In this document: piece after piece, positions 39,401 through 53,800 of the stretch
Layout: each line of letters begins with the position of its first letter
Position numbering within the stretch: the first letter of the stretch is position 1
Assembly: GCA_013433145.1 (NCBI GenBank)
Contig: CM024184.1
Span: 682,137-746,136 of the forward strand
Length of the DNA stretch: 64,000 nt
Source of the DNA: Ascaris suum
Lineage: Eukaryota > Nematoda > Chromadorea > Rhabditida > Ascarididae
Direction of reading: 5' to 3'
Made by a program: the position numbers and the translations under genes
Notes under the pieces: model-generated
Database searches by the model: none
Told to the model about the DNA's origin: nothing
Seen by the model: the letters and a program-made list of their open reading frames with translations, nothing else

Positions 39401-40369
39401 AGTCTACTCGATTTAATAAAAAGTAATTTTTACTGGTCTTATTCATATATGTCAAAAAAAAAACGAAAAACAATATATTTTAGGCCAAAATTCTTCGCAA
39501 AATATTGTATCAAATCTAAACCCATAAGTGCAACATACTTAAAGTAGACCTGAATAACGGCGCAATTACAGTATAATACTACCATTTAGAAGAGAAATAC
39601 AGTGTGGTATGGAAAGTTTTTTCCTATGATATCACTAATAGGCAGGCTTACTATAAAGTGACAGTTTCAGTTCTATTAATTTATTATGCAAATTATACTA
39701 ATTATATTCAAATAAATATGCAAATTTCTCGCCATTCTTTCCTGCAACAAAAATTTGATATCTTTATTGTGCTCATATAGAATTCTCATCAATCATGCAT
39801 AATTTCTAATGAAGAATTTAACAAACATTTAAAAAAAAAACAATTCATCAATTCACAGCCAAGCAAATCGAAAATAGCCTATCTTTCAGCTTTTTATTGC
39901 AACAAAAAAAAGAAATCACCCATCAGAAGCTTTTTTGAAATTGATATAACCGAAAAAGTTGAAATCTTCTACGAGAAAAATTTTCAAAATTTTATCTATT
40001 CAGTGAAAAAAAAATTCTACAATAATCCACGTTGTGATTTTTCTCACATTTTTTTTTTTCAAACCCAGCATTTCGACATTCGTATATTCTTCGTCCTCTT
40101 ATTATACCTTTTTTTTTTCACATTAACTTTCCTCCAGCATATATGGGCAACTGTCCCACCAAAAAAAAAAAAAAAAACAACGGTAAAATTTGCACTGAAT
40201 GTTCAAAGAAAAAAAAAACACCGAATAAATTCATTTTATAAATACTCTTTGGTGGATACATACAAGCAAATGAAAGAAATTATATTCGCCAATAGCGAAC
40301 ACACGTTACTTCGCATTACGAAATGAACAATGATGCAGCGTCACATAAATGAATTGATATTTATGGAAA

Positions 40370-40529
40370 CACCGTTTGTATGATCGATACGGATATCGCT
40401 TATGTGAACGGTAGAGATATCATTTAGGTGATCGGTACGGCTATCAACCATGTGATCGGTGTACCTATCACTTAAATGGCCCGTAGAGATATCACTTGCA
40501 TGATCACTACAACTATCACTTTCGTGCAG
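40370..40529. repeat. 24-bp minisatellite, about 6.7 copies
   Basis: Units starting at 40394, 40418, 40442, 40466, 40490 and 40514, preceded by a diverged unit from 40370. Each reads TATCRCTTAWRTGATCGGTA and four more bases, with substitutions. The minus-strand frame gives an 8-residue Ser-Asp-His-Thr-rich repeat. The unit length equals that of the array at 32.4 kb but the sequence is unrelated. Confidence 0.85.
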
Positions 40530-41354
40530 TTGCAATGAGGTTAAATCGTTCACCCAGTCCAATAATTCAATTATGTTTCATTTACCAATGCTAGGTAAAT
40601 AACAATTCGCAACACGAAAATGTCGTCACCGACAGGCAGGCAGGCAGACAGACAGACAGAAAAGTAGATACGAATTCATTTAAGTGACACGACACGGGTA
40701 ATATTCCTTCATCATTTTTATTATACATTATTATTCACATCGTCATAAAATTACGAACATCTTAGGTATAAAAAAGAGGAACAAAACTGCACTAAAGGTA
40801 GGACACAGAAAGAGTAGGAGATATAAGTAATGCAAAAAATACTAATCCAGGTAGACATTCCAAACTTCGTAGGTGTAATTTACAGGATATTCGATAGTTT
40901 TTGGTTTAGCTTGATGAATAAAAACGCTTATCCATGGAGTTATGTTTCAAAAAAAAAAATGAAGCACTGCCAGATGATGAGATAATAATAGTAAAAATTT
41001 CTACCATATTAAAATTTATTGAATATTTAAATGGAATCACTGAACCATGAGAAGTCAACAGTGATTTATGTAGTGGACTTATTGCCCCATTGATTTTATA
41101 CAGACAGAGAGATCGATTCTGAATCAATTTCGAAAGAATTTTAAATTTTCGCTGTTATTATAAACTAGAATTAGACGAGTGATGACTAGAAACACTTAAA
41201 CGTATGAGGGAACGACTAGGTGATCGTAACGAGGAATAGAATAATAAAAAAAAATTCAACGAGTGCGAACGACATGAAATCGATAAGGGATTCCAATTTA
41301 AAAAAAAAAGAGAGAACAATTTAACAAATAAAGAAATTGAAAATTGAAACAATA

Positions 41355-41360
41355 TTTAAT
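41355..41360 (-). terminator. Candidate polyadenylation signal ATTAAA for the SLC4A11-type gene
   Basis: Minus-strand ATTAAA about 100 bases after the stop at 41457. Plausible by distance only. Confidence 0.3.
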
Positions 41361-41456
41361 GAGAGATGAATCGATCGATTAAAAAATTTGCATTTAAAAT
41401 TACTGAATTATTGCAGTGAAAAAATATCGAAAATTGAATAATCAGTCGTTTTGTGC

Positions 41457-41760
41457 TTAATGCTTTCCATCCAATGCATCCAGGTATTTATAATCGATTA
41501 AACGTGGTATTAAAGTATGCCTGAAATAAGAAAGATTTATTTGCAAATTAGAGTAGACCAGCATAAATAAACAATATTACACGAGTAGTGTTCAACCATC
41601 AGCGAGTTTCCCCGCGAACGGATTCGAACCCATGACGAGAAGATTGAACCGAGAGTGGGCAACGTTTTAACTATACATTAAACGGACGCCAACATCTAAA
41701 TCTAAACGCGACATTAAATACTGCTTTAAACATAAGATGTAGATATATCATATACATATA

Positions 41761-41853
<93 letters not shown>

Positions 41854-44800
41854 TATAAAAAACCAAACCACATGAAAACCCACCTCCCCCCCCCCTTCCC
41901 CGCAAAATTTCTTCTACTATGAGCATATGCAAAGCTCCCCTTCCAACAGTTCGTCCCTCCCGTTGCCCTCCTCCTCAGCGTCATCCTACGGGGTCGTTGG
42001 TTCGTCCGGAAATTGTGCATTATCAACTTGACCTCCTTTTATTTGAGTCTGTTTCATCATTTTATTTCTGTGAAGTTCTTATTAGTCAATTTCTAAGAAA
42101 TATGAAGTATGAACTAAGTTACTAAATTAAATTAAAAAATTAATGAATTAAATCAAAATGAAAAAAATATACCTTATTGGTAAAAAGAAGAAACAAACGA
42201 TAGGGAAGACCATTTCAATAAATGGATACGGCGAAAAGCCAAATGCACATAGCAGAATCAACTGCAGTAGCTGACAGGCAGTAAAGAGGTGCACTTTACG
42301 TTGAGGAACTTTGCGTATATAATGCGTTGGCGGATATGCTTGCTGAAACTTATAACATATTAAACATAATATATTAAACTTCGTTGGTGTGTTTTCCAAG
42401 AATTATTGACGTGAGTTAATTAAATGAACGTTAATTGTGGGGGGGGGGGGGAGCGGGGGGTGGATTTAGATATAGCAGCGCCGAAGTGTTCAGCTATCGT
42501 TGCTATATAAGAGAAGAATAAACTTTTATAGAACGACGTGAAAGAAAAGAACCAACGAGGGAGGGATAAGTTGATAAGATGATCCCCCACACCCAGTGAA
42601 AAAAACATTGAAGTTGGTGGCTTCTTCTCTCCCTCCTCCCACCTCCTGTCTTTGGCACGTTTTCTGCAGCATTTTCTCCTTGATTTTGTTCACTAAAGCA
42701 AAATATTCTCAACACGGAGCAGCCTGAAAATCCTTGAGGTGATAAAATAAGAATACCTGTTCGGTGATGAGCAGCAATAATCTCTCGAACATTTCGTTGC
42801 CGGCCAACGAGGTCAACGCCATATATAGGAAAAGACCATGCAGAACGGATGTCGGTATCCACCTCAGAGGATATGGCAAAAGTGTATATGTCGAAATCAA
42901 GATCAATATATGCGCTATTAATGTCGCTAACCGTGTCTCTCGCACGTTCATTATGCTACAATTTCATCAGCATAATCTGCATTCACTGAACATATAAAAA
43001 CGACTACCAAAGGCTGGTGTACTCGAAGTGGTTCTCGAACTGGTACTTGAACTATATTTCGAAGTGCATGTAATTTGCAAATAAAAATCTAATCGATACA
43101 TAATTCCACTCCACGTAAAACTTGTAGAAGTGTGAGTATACATGATAAAACGTGACTTCATTGTGCTGAACTGAACACTTCAGTGTGCTGAACTGAACCC
43201 ATAAAATGATTCTTTCACATGAATTTTAAGGGAGTGAATTCATAAACAAATTATTTTCCGTTCACTGGGTCTAATTTCGCAATAAATCCCTTTAAGTTTA
43301 TTCGAGATTTCCTTTCTTTCCGTGTTGAAAAAAGCAACCGAGTATTACAGCACATTATCCTATTCATAGTATTTTCTACTTGATTTCCAAAATTAATATT
43401 CCTCCCCCCTTTCCCTGGACATTCTTGGTTTCCCTGAACTATTTCGATCAGCTGCCATGAGCGCTTATAAGATTTTAAAACGACCACCCATTGCGCGCTA
43501 GTCATTAATTCGAAATCTCGATATATAGAGCGAAAAATCGTGAAGGATAACTGCCGTCAAACAAAGTATTCTTTTCACATCCCTTAATGAAACCACCGCG
43601 TGAACATATCACATAGTTTTTGAGGAGCCTTCCTGAACGGAATAAGGAGAGGTGAGGAGTGTTTCGAAGAATTGTATCACATTGATGCGTAAAGCCATGA
43701 CACCCTTCCGAAGACTTACCTTGTTCGGAGTGGGGCGATTTACAGAGGCAGAAGCACCTCTTTAAAACTTCATAAAAATTTCACCAGGATGCCATATTTA
43801 AGAGAGGGGGACGCAGATGAACAAACTAATATGATATGACAAATCAGTTAACATACACTTCATGAACATGACCCTGCAGGACACGTTCTTCGACATCTGC
43901 AAGGGCACGTAGATGGAGTGGAGAATGGGGCAAAGCTCCATGCATCCATGGAAGACCCATCACTGAGAGGAAACAGTTCAAAATAGCAACCACGAATAGA
44001 TCGAGGTTTTGAGCTGACCCTTTCCGCAATCTGAAATTGTCAACCGTTATGATATCGTCACCAATCCGTTCATATCTTGACATTAAGAACGCTGTGCGTT
44101 GCATCAAAAGATTAGTCATACCGCGCTTGCTACGTGCATAATTAGCCACATCTGCAGCACTGTGCATGTTACAATCTTTTTGCAAGTTGGGAGGGGGGGG
44201 GGGAGGAGGGGCAAGGGGACAAAAAAGAATCGAGAGGAGATTAGGTTTCCCTCTTTTTTTGGAAGGAGGGAGAGAGGGGAGCAACATAAATGTGAAACAT
44301 TTCATTCAAAATATGAAAAATTTTGAACATTTAAGATCACATGTTGCAAGGACTTTCAAATAAAATTATAACTGTCGCATATCGCCTTCACAACGTTGGA
44401 CTACGGAGTGGAATATGACCTGCCCCAAGGAAGTTAACTTCATTCAACCATGATGATGGAAATGGAGGAGGATGGAGGGAAGGTGTTCCCTCAAAACTAT
44501 GCGTTAGCCTTGGAAATGTACTTGACTTCCGTGCCTCAAAAACATGTGCAATCCGTTCGTTTGATTAAGCCTTCGCTAATAAGCTCAAAAAATAGGATTA
44601 ATTTTTCGATAGGACGCTTCAAACATCAATGAAGTTTGCATCATCCACTATCACCTTCCAGTGAACCGAAATACTTCCTTGAACACTGCAATCGGATATT
44701 ACCGGCAACTGTTTTTTTTTTTTTTGCAAAACATTTACTTTCACTTCATCAGCACTTTCAGGGAAAGGAATTGCTCCGAAAAGAACAAATTCAGGTGGGG

Positions 44801-47800
44801 GGGGGGGGGGGGGGGGGGGGGGGAGGGGGAGGGGAAGAGAAAAAGAAAGGGGATTAATAAAACGATGAAGAGTTTACTTGTTTTGTGGATTATTTACAAT
44901 CGCTGAGGTGATGTTTTGGTCCATAAAGAAAAGAAATGATAGAGAGAAGCCGAGAAGAAGACAAACGAAATAGCCCTGCCAAGGTAACGAGAATATATTC
45001 GCAACAGCTAGCAACGACATCTCGTCACGCATTTTGAATTTATCCTCTGAAATAAAAAACATTACAATTAAAATCCAAAACTAATTTACTCTCCTTTCCC
45101 CTCCCCCTCTACAAAGTCCTAAGTTATTGCTCGTAAAAAAAATGCAGGATTCAAATCATTAAAAATCCACGAAGACTTTTTTTCAAAAATATTTCACGTT
45201 GAAAAATGCAAAAACTCCTCCTCCAAAAAAAAACTGAGTGAATTTTTGACTCATAAAGCCAAATAAATTGTAAACATACAGAGATCGACAATTTAAAATA
45301 ATAAAAAATCCGATAAATTCAATGAAGCCATTCAATGAATCTATAACCGAAAGAAGTTTTTGGCTATTCAATTGCTTTCATTTCGAAAAATGCAGTGCAG
45401 AAAAGCACATCTATTGTGCTTTCTTGAAGAATCTTAATTTGAATTCGATTCCATGAATTAATTTTACTATAAAAATGAGAAATTCAAAAATTTTTACTTA
45501 CTTTCAATATCAGAAAAACAATAGGCACCCGTAAATGACATTATTAAAACAGATGCTGGCAGCGCATAATCCGCCAGCCATTCGCGACGAGATCGCGTCA
45601 AGTAAGGCGTTTTCCTGGAAAAGAAATCTCAATTCAAAAAAAAAAAAAAATCCATACTTTAAATTATTCGAAAAATGGGAATTTTCAATGCTTTCAGAAT
45701 TTTTTGAAAATATTATCAGATTTCAAAAAAAAAAAAACACCCACCATCGCTACATTACCAAATTCCATTATTTCCAACATAAAAATTTACGAATCTTTAA
45801 AAAATAATCGATTAATTCTTCACAAAATAATATAAACTAAAGCGTTATATTTGCGAATTTCCTATTGAACATTTACTAAACGATTAAAAAGTTATATAGT
45901 ACTGCGAGTGGGACTATTGAATTTTCTAGTGATTTAAGAGTCAAAAATTTGTAAAGTTATAATGGTTTCGACTTAAAATTTAGAATGCAAATCGACATTT
46001 CTGACGTCATTTGACGTCATGCGATAATAAGATATAATAAGACCTGAATTTTTTTTCCAAAATTCGTGGGAATTTTTCTAGCAGAAAAGACATAAAAATG
46101 ATGCACTAGTTAAAAGTTTCTCAAAAGTGTTTTAATTTTCTCCTCTAGGTCAATGGATCGAATATTTCGGTCCTTAAATTTAAAAAAAAAATTGCCAACC
46201 TGAAATTATATAGGAATAATCCCAGCCAAAGCGTACCGAACATCAAAAGCATATACAATATTGAAGTGTCACGATGGCACGGGTTTCCAAATTCTTGCTG
46301 CAAATCGTACGCTTATTTTAAAAAATAAAAAAATCACCGTTTTTTTATTTCTCGAGACATTCTGCTGGCAATGTGCTTTAATATAAAAATATTTTCTTAT
46401 AAAATAGCGAGGAACAAATAGAAATGATATGAGCTTCCTGTCCAGCAATTCCTTCTCCCTAATAAAAGAGACACTATAATGCCCTTACCTTTTTGCCCTC
46501 TTGCTTAACGAACAAGTTCCTGTTTTCATTAAAATCTCTCTGTCTTTGCCTGTTTCGACTCTCCCTCCGGGTAACATAGTTTTGTTTGTGACTTAGGTTG
46601 CAATAACAATTTTTGATTGTTCATGTGGAATGTGCATAAAATGCGGGTAATTCATTTCCTCTATTTGCTATTTGTGTGAACCGATTATCCGAATTGAGTG
46701 TTTCTATGTCATGATATGCCCCTTCGTGACGGGAGCCAATGCTTTGCTTCTTTTCTTTTGAATACCCTCCGGAACTAATTCAAAGATGCACTTCACTATC
46801 GCTAGCGTAAACTCACCAAATGTATGTGAAATTCGCAGATCTCACCTATGATATTATGTTTCTCTATGCGCAAAATAAAATATACACGAAAGCATTAGTG
46901 AATCATTTTCTCTAGTCGTTGTCGGGCTATTTTCTCTTTTATTTTTGGTTATAATTGTTGCGTTATTTTAAGTTTCAAATTAATTTATTGTTAATAGCTA
47001 TTGCACACTTAGGAAAGGCAATCACTGCTTCACGCAAGAAGCTAATACTCGAAGCGGTAATGATAACACAGTATATGGTAGTAATGAATTAAAATAAGGC
47101 AAACAATTAAAATTACCTGCACTTTGGTAGACGAGGCAGTTAAATTGTCGACAAATGAACTGAACATCGATGAAGCGTTTATGCGTAAATTATTTATGGA
47201 ATCTTCGGCTATTTTTCGCCGTCCATGATCCTCATCACAATTGTGATAGTTATTTAGAAAACCTTAAAGAAATATAAATGCAATCGTTCGATTTCAAAAT
47301 TGCAATACTCTTTCATCGCTAACCTCTTACGGCAATATTACGTTTATAAATCGGCAAAGAAACTCTTTCATTAATGAATTTTTTTTTTCAAAACACGCTC
47401 TCTTTACAATCTAAAAAAAAACGGCTTATTATCATTAAAAAAATCGAATGATAGAGAAGTTTAAATCTATGATTATCAGCACATTTTTAAAGAAGAATAG
47501 AGCTTGAGTCTCTCTGTCTTATGAGCAAGTTTGTTAACCATTCGACCACTGATTTCTTCGCCAATCATTAACCGTATTGTCCTTGCTTAGCTTTAAAAAA
47601 AGTGGCCAAAAAACACAGCCTAACATAGAAAATCGCTAGCTAGACTATGACAGTAATGAACTTCTTATTCGACGATATAATTCACTAGAATAATACAATT
47701 TCCTGTTTAATGCCTATCACTAGCCCCTATCGATGAGGAAATTTTCCTTCTCACCTTACAAGAACTTCAGGTAACGGAAACAAAAAAAAAGAATCAAAAA

Positions 47801-50800
47801 AAAAAGAATTCAATTCATAAAAATGAGAAAATAAATAAAAATAAATACTTGTGTGAATTGCTCGTATACTTTCAACGGTGAACGCAATTGCAATGAATAG
47901 TGAAAACATTTCTTCGGCAGAACTGAAAGTACTATCTGATTTAAAGACATTCATATCTGAAATATTTACGCAAAAAACTTGCATTTTATTTAGAGATTCC
48001 AATTTTCAATTGCAAAACAACAACAGCCGACTCGGGATTCAACTCTTTTATGAACCCGTTTGCACACTGTATTCAAGCTCTTTCGACCATAAACGTGGTT
48101 GAATGTTGAGCAAATAATAGCCTATTGGCGGACTAAATGTGAATTCACCATGAAAACAAATTTCCACAAGATTGTGACTCCGGAGTCACCGATGACTGCT
48201 CCAAGATGATCGTTCGTTTTTAAATAATATTCTTAACTTTCAAATGGAAAGACTCGCTGTATTAATAACGCAAACTTGCTCTTGAATTCTTGTTAAGCAT
48301 TACAGTAGAACAGGTGACGCACTACTACCTTTACTATAAATACTGCTATGAAAAAATTTAAACCAGAAGGAATAGATGGCTATTTCTGAGAATATACTTA
48401 AAATATGTTTCTTCCACACGGGGCTCTCAACAATGCACAAAAATTCGGAACATGATTGAAATGGATCAACTTCTTTTTTTTTTCAGCAATCTCTCCCATT
48501 TTCTTCCGGTTCATCTCGCTAATTCCCCTCCCCCTCCCCCCTTGCTTTCATTATAGACGGAAATAAAGGAACAAAAATTATAAGCTTAGAAATTTTCTAG
48601 GATCAACACTGCAGTCAAAATGAGCTCGAATTCTACGCATGATGGAATCATCTAACAAATCTAGAGTTTTGTATCATGCATAAAATCAATTTTTCGTTTT
48701 TAAATACCTGTTCCACTTGAATACCTAACTGTTCAATATGAACACCTGAATTTTTTATGAGCGTTTCTAAATAATTGTTTTTGAAATTAATAACACCTTG
48801 AAAAGGTAAAGAAACCGGAGCTAATTGAGTTGAAGCTCTTAGCTTTTCCTCCTCTCTTCTAATAACCCTAGTAGAATGTCTAGAAGAAATTATTAAAGAT
48901 ATGATGAGTACTTCATCTTTCGCATTATTTGATGAATAGATATGAATGAAAAAAAAAATTTTTTTTTTGATGAAATATACCGTGTAGCGAGTTTCATTAG
49001 GCTGCACATTTCGGTTGATGAATAGATTATGAGAAAAAGTTGACACCAGAGACCAACACAAGCGTACATCGCATAGAAATCATAACCCAACTCTTGAGAG
49101 ATTTTATAAATTACTGAAAAAAGTTTTTTTTTTTCGAAAAAAACTCACAGTTGATTTTTTTTCTCAAATCATTGATGAAATTTTTTCATAAATTTTTGAG
49201 AAAAAAATTTTCAAATATAATCAACAAATATTCAAATATTTAAATATATGGTACATAACTTTAAAAAATTTTTGAATGAGAAATGAAAAAATCCGTCTCT
49301 TTGAGTGGAACACAATTCTATTGCGAAAAAAAAAACCGAAAAAAAATTGAATAAATCAAGTTCAAAAAAAAATTGTCTGTGATCATTTACCAGCAATATT
49401 CTCATAAACTCAACTGACATAAAATATTCCAAATAAATATGAAAATTTCGAAGTATTTTATAATAAAATGCAAATTACTTTATAACTTTTTATTACATTC
49501 GGATAGTAGCAATCGCCAATATTGCTGCTATACTCATAATAATACCACTCAGAGGTAACCTACATTTCACTATACTTCATTTCCTCTAACAGATTGATAC
49601 CATAAGAGGATTCAATGACAAATTCTTCACTCGTCTCCAAATTTCCTCTCGTTATATGCCAAAAACTTAGGTTCCTATTCGCGTTATTGCAACAAATACG
49701 TATAGAAAAGTTCTTGTCTTGTATAACATAAAATTTTTTTTTTGTGATGACCCTTTAAATTGAATCTACTTCAATGTAACCTAGCCACTATTATTTTCTG
49801 ATGTAAAATTCAATTTTTAATTGCAGACGAGAGATATAAAATGCATCTGAAAGGTTGCAAGCATTTGTGAAATGGGAATGAAAGGAGCAAATTACTTCAA
49901 TAGGAAGTCATCGAATAGGAAGTCAAAGGAAAAGAGATCTAATCATAGAATCAAAAATCTTAACGAATAAAACAAATGATTTCAATTTGCGAAAAATAGT
50001 AGTTTTGTATATAGAAGAAGCCAACAAAATTTGGAAAAAAAATTTTTTTTTCATTCGAAGATTTAAAAGAAAAACTTAAATGAATGTAATCCTTCAATTC
50101 CCTCTCCTCTTCGTAAAAAATCAATTAAAGCAAATGCAATGCAATCACCTTTTATATAAATAGCTAATGGAACCGTAGTGAGCAATATAATAATTGGCTG
50201 TCCGCCAAATATTGCAAAGAAAATCCCGCCGATTGCTTGAGCAAAAATCACTTTACGAACATCTGAAACACTCAATGAAAACAAAAAAAAAAACAACCTT
50301 TTCCATTTGCAATGAATCCATTGCAACACTAAAGTTCTTTATGCAATGCATGTTGCATATCCGTCTTTTCTCATATTTCACTCATATGATGATTTTTCAT
50401 TGCCACATTAATTAAACATACAATACCAACACTCAGAGTAGAGATTAGTATTAGTTGTTGTGATTATTGGCGTTATATACTCAGCAAGCATGTAGCATTA
50501 TATGCACATTAGAACTGAACGATGGCAAGTAATTCAGCTAGTTCATTGGTATAGCATTCACGCGGAATATCACGGTTTCGAAACTGTTTGCGGGTGGTGT
50601 TTTCACTCGTCATCAAACAGTATTTATCTATGTAATAACGCTTTTATCTACATGTGTGCGTCATTCAATTTGTGGCAGAATAAATATTTACCTGGAGATA
50701 TATATCAAAATTGATTTACAATGAAAACGAATTTCTTTAAAATTTAAGTGCAAAAAAACTTACTAATGCCGCCTTCAGTGTTATCGTCATTAAGGACACC

Positions 50801-53800
50801 AAAAGCAATCGCTGGTAAAATGCAAGCAAAATAGAGAAAAACAATCGAACTGAACAATTTTTGGATAGTCTTCGGCCCACGAATACCTAAAAATAAATTG
50901 CTTGATTTATAATTATAAAATATTAATAAGAATATTTATGATTTCATCAATGTGATATAAAATAAAGCAATGCTATTAATCGCTAGAAATCTTTCACTTC
51001 GTTGTAACAATATTCACCACTAAATGCAAGATTCATATCAGGACAATTTAAACTCGATTATGAATATCTCTAGTACTTTGCGGTATATATTAATTATCAC
51101 TTTGCAAAGCAATATCTCGGGGTGTCAATATCGTCTTAAATGCATCTAAATGCAATAGGCAACAACTAGCGTAGGTAACAAAAACTAAAGAAAATGATAG
51201 ACGAAAATTAGGAATTGATTCATGATAGTTGAACTGCGAACAAAAACTTTTCAAAAGTCAGGTATAATTTGATATCGTTATATTTCATTGGCTCAGTGAA
51301 AAGAGCATAAAAGTGGATTTTTTTTTCAGTTCATTTGAACTTCTTATAGAATATTTCGTTTTTTCATTCTTTCACTCAGCCACTGTATCATTTAAAGGAA
51401 GGACCTGAACAACATGTCTAACAATATGTCCCCTCCCTCCTCTCACAGTTGCCTTGCTTCTGGTGACGAGGAAATCTCGTCTACCGGAGAAGTTGTAGGA
51501 TGTGCAACATAGTACCAGTTCCGAGAGATGGCCTCCGCCTCCGGAACTACCTCACCTCCCGCGGGGGATTCTGTGAACGCAAACCGCTCGCGGGAGGAGA
51601 GCTCCTCCGCCCCCGCAGGGATATGATTCATCATTTCACATCAGGGGCCCACGCGTTCACGGGTGTTCCACTCCAAAAAATTGAATATTACAAACTAATT
51701 TGAAAAACTTTTTGGAAGAGAAGTGTGCAAAAAAAAAAACTACCAAGTTAGTACTAAAAACGTTTGAAACGCGTCGATAGCTGATTTGCAACGAAAAGAC
51801 TGTTACAACAAATATCAAATATAGTAAAAGCAACGTTAGCATTAGCCGAATAATTATTCAGAAAATAACCAGAAAATGAAGTAATCGCTAAAAATTTCAA
51901 CTACTTTTAGTCGAAGTTCGCTAGGAAACAATGCGTAATTTCATCTATCGATCATCGCTCCCCTATCACCGCATAGTAAATTACTGCCAACTAATACTGA
52001 TATTCGATGCTATTTGATTGCAACAATGAGTGGACTTGAATTGAACCACTGACCATCTAAATAGTCGGATGCATAGAATTGTATCCTTCGGCAAAAATCA
52101 TCTTTAAGTCCACGAAATGGATACCACCTTCCTGGACCAAACTGAAAATTTGAAATATTTCACCAATAGATCGAAATTCGAAGTACGTGTTACTTTTAGC
52201 CTAAATGTGCTTTATATCAACAACGATATTTTAAAGCAGTATAAATTCTTAGTCTTTCAGTTTAGAAAGTCAGGTGATTAGATGTGGGAAATTCAGAAAC
52301 TGTTTAGCCCTAAATTTTTCAAGTGCAAATCATGATATTTCAAGGTAATTCGACCATTTTGGCTCATTTTCAATCGACTTTTTCCTTGGGATATTTCGTC
52401 GAAGAATATTCAATTTTTTAAGCTCATAAGGTAATAGTATTCATTTCGAACAAAACAGATTGTAAAAAGATGTAAAGATATAGGCAGCATGAAATTCATG
52501 TGATCACATATCGCATTTCTACCTTTATAAAATGAAGGCTGAATTGAAGACAAAGTTTTCATATGTAAGTTATTTAAGCGATGCCATTTTTTTGTCGTTA
52601 AAAGATTTTAGTAAAGCAATAAAGTAATCTGTGAAATAGAACATTTCCCAAAAATCGCTCTCTTCGAGTTAAAACCAAATCCTGGCCACATTTGAATTTG
52701 AACTGCATCTTGTGTATCCACCTCTCCCTCCCCATTCACTCCAATCTCCTCTTCCCCTTCAACTTCTCTTACATCGTTTAACCTCTGCCACATTTCTGAA
52801 CGAATATCTGCATGATCCACTCAACGATCGTCGTTTATTTAGTAGAACTATATTAATGACCATATTTTTGAAGGGATAATTCAGCCTACGATCCGTCTGC
52901 GATCATTGCTTCATATTAACTAATTAAGGCAGTCACCTTCCTCTATCATAGAAAGCACACATTGGCTCGCAGTTATCTTTCCATGCAAGACAATGCGATA
53001 TTCATATGTTTCTCTCTTAACCGTCCTCTCCTTTGAACTCCGATTTTTTCATCACTTACGATCTTCTCTCGCAGTTAATCTCTCTTTATGCATCCCCTCT
53101 TATTTAATTAATTTTAAATATTTCCTTCGTAGTGTCTCTTAAGTGGCGAATAAAAATTTCCCACTTCATTTCTCCCACTAAAAACCTTTGAGAAAATATT
53201 GATTTTATTTGAATCAAAGTATATTCACGTTGAAATGTTACTTTTCCTGTTGTAAAAAAAAGAAGGAAAAAAAAGAACACGAGTTTCTATGAAAATCGAA
53301 ACATGAATAGCATCAATCATGTACTTTCTTTAATAAGATTCAACACGTTAACGGAAGTGAAAAGCTTACCAACTGTTCTTTAGCTTGACTTAAATGAATT
53401 GACGTCTTTCGTTCACGCCACTGATTTTGATCAACCGCCAATTCTTTAGCCGCTTGGAGCAATGTTGACCTAAAATTGATTTAGCTCTCTTGAAGAGATC
53501 CACGTACATATACACTTAAAACTACTGTATGAAAGCGCTAAGAGGTGAGGGGAGCGGAGAGGGGGAGAGGAATGTGAGATAAAGGACGCCCTAATAAAAG
53601 CGTCATCCGACAAAAGCATCGATCGACAGGTTTGCCGCTATCATTTCTTTATACGGCAATAATATGCTGTGGTCCTGTCGGCTCCGATCAGCCGTTGTAT
53701 TTTCACATCATATTATCTATCATTTAACTTCTTTTTCTATTCAATACCACTGAAGCATCAGAACTCTTCAGAACCTTATTCGGTACTCACAATGGCGTAA

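Larger units (their letters stand above)
36451..41456. other. Intergenic region between the secreted protein and SLC4A11-type genes
   Basis: No gene supported. Holds a G run at 37411-37423, a small 24-bp minisatellite at 40370, and a short CAGG/CAGA tract near 40634-40660. The SLC4A11-type 3' UTR should occupy the right end. Open frames at 37.6-38.3 kb on both strands resemble nothing I know. Confidence 0.5.
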
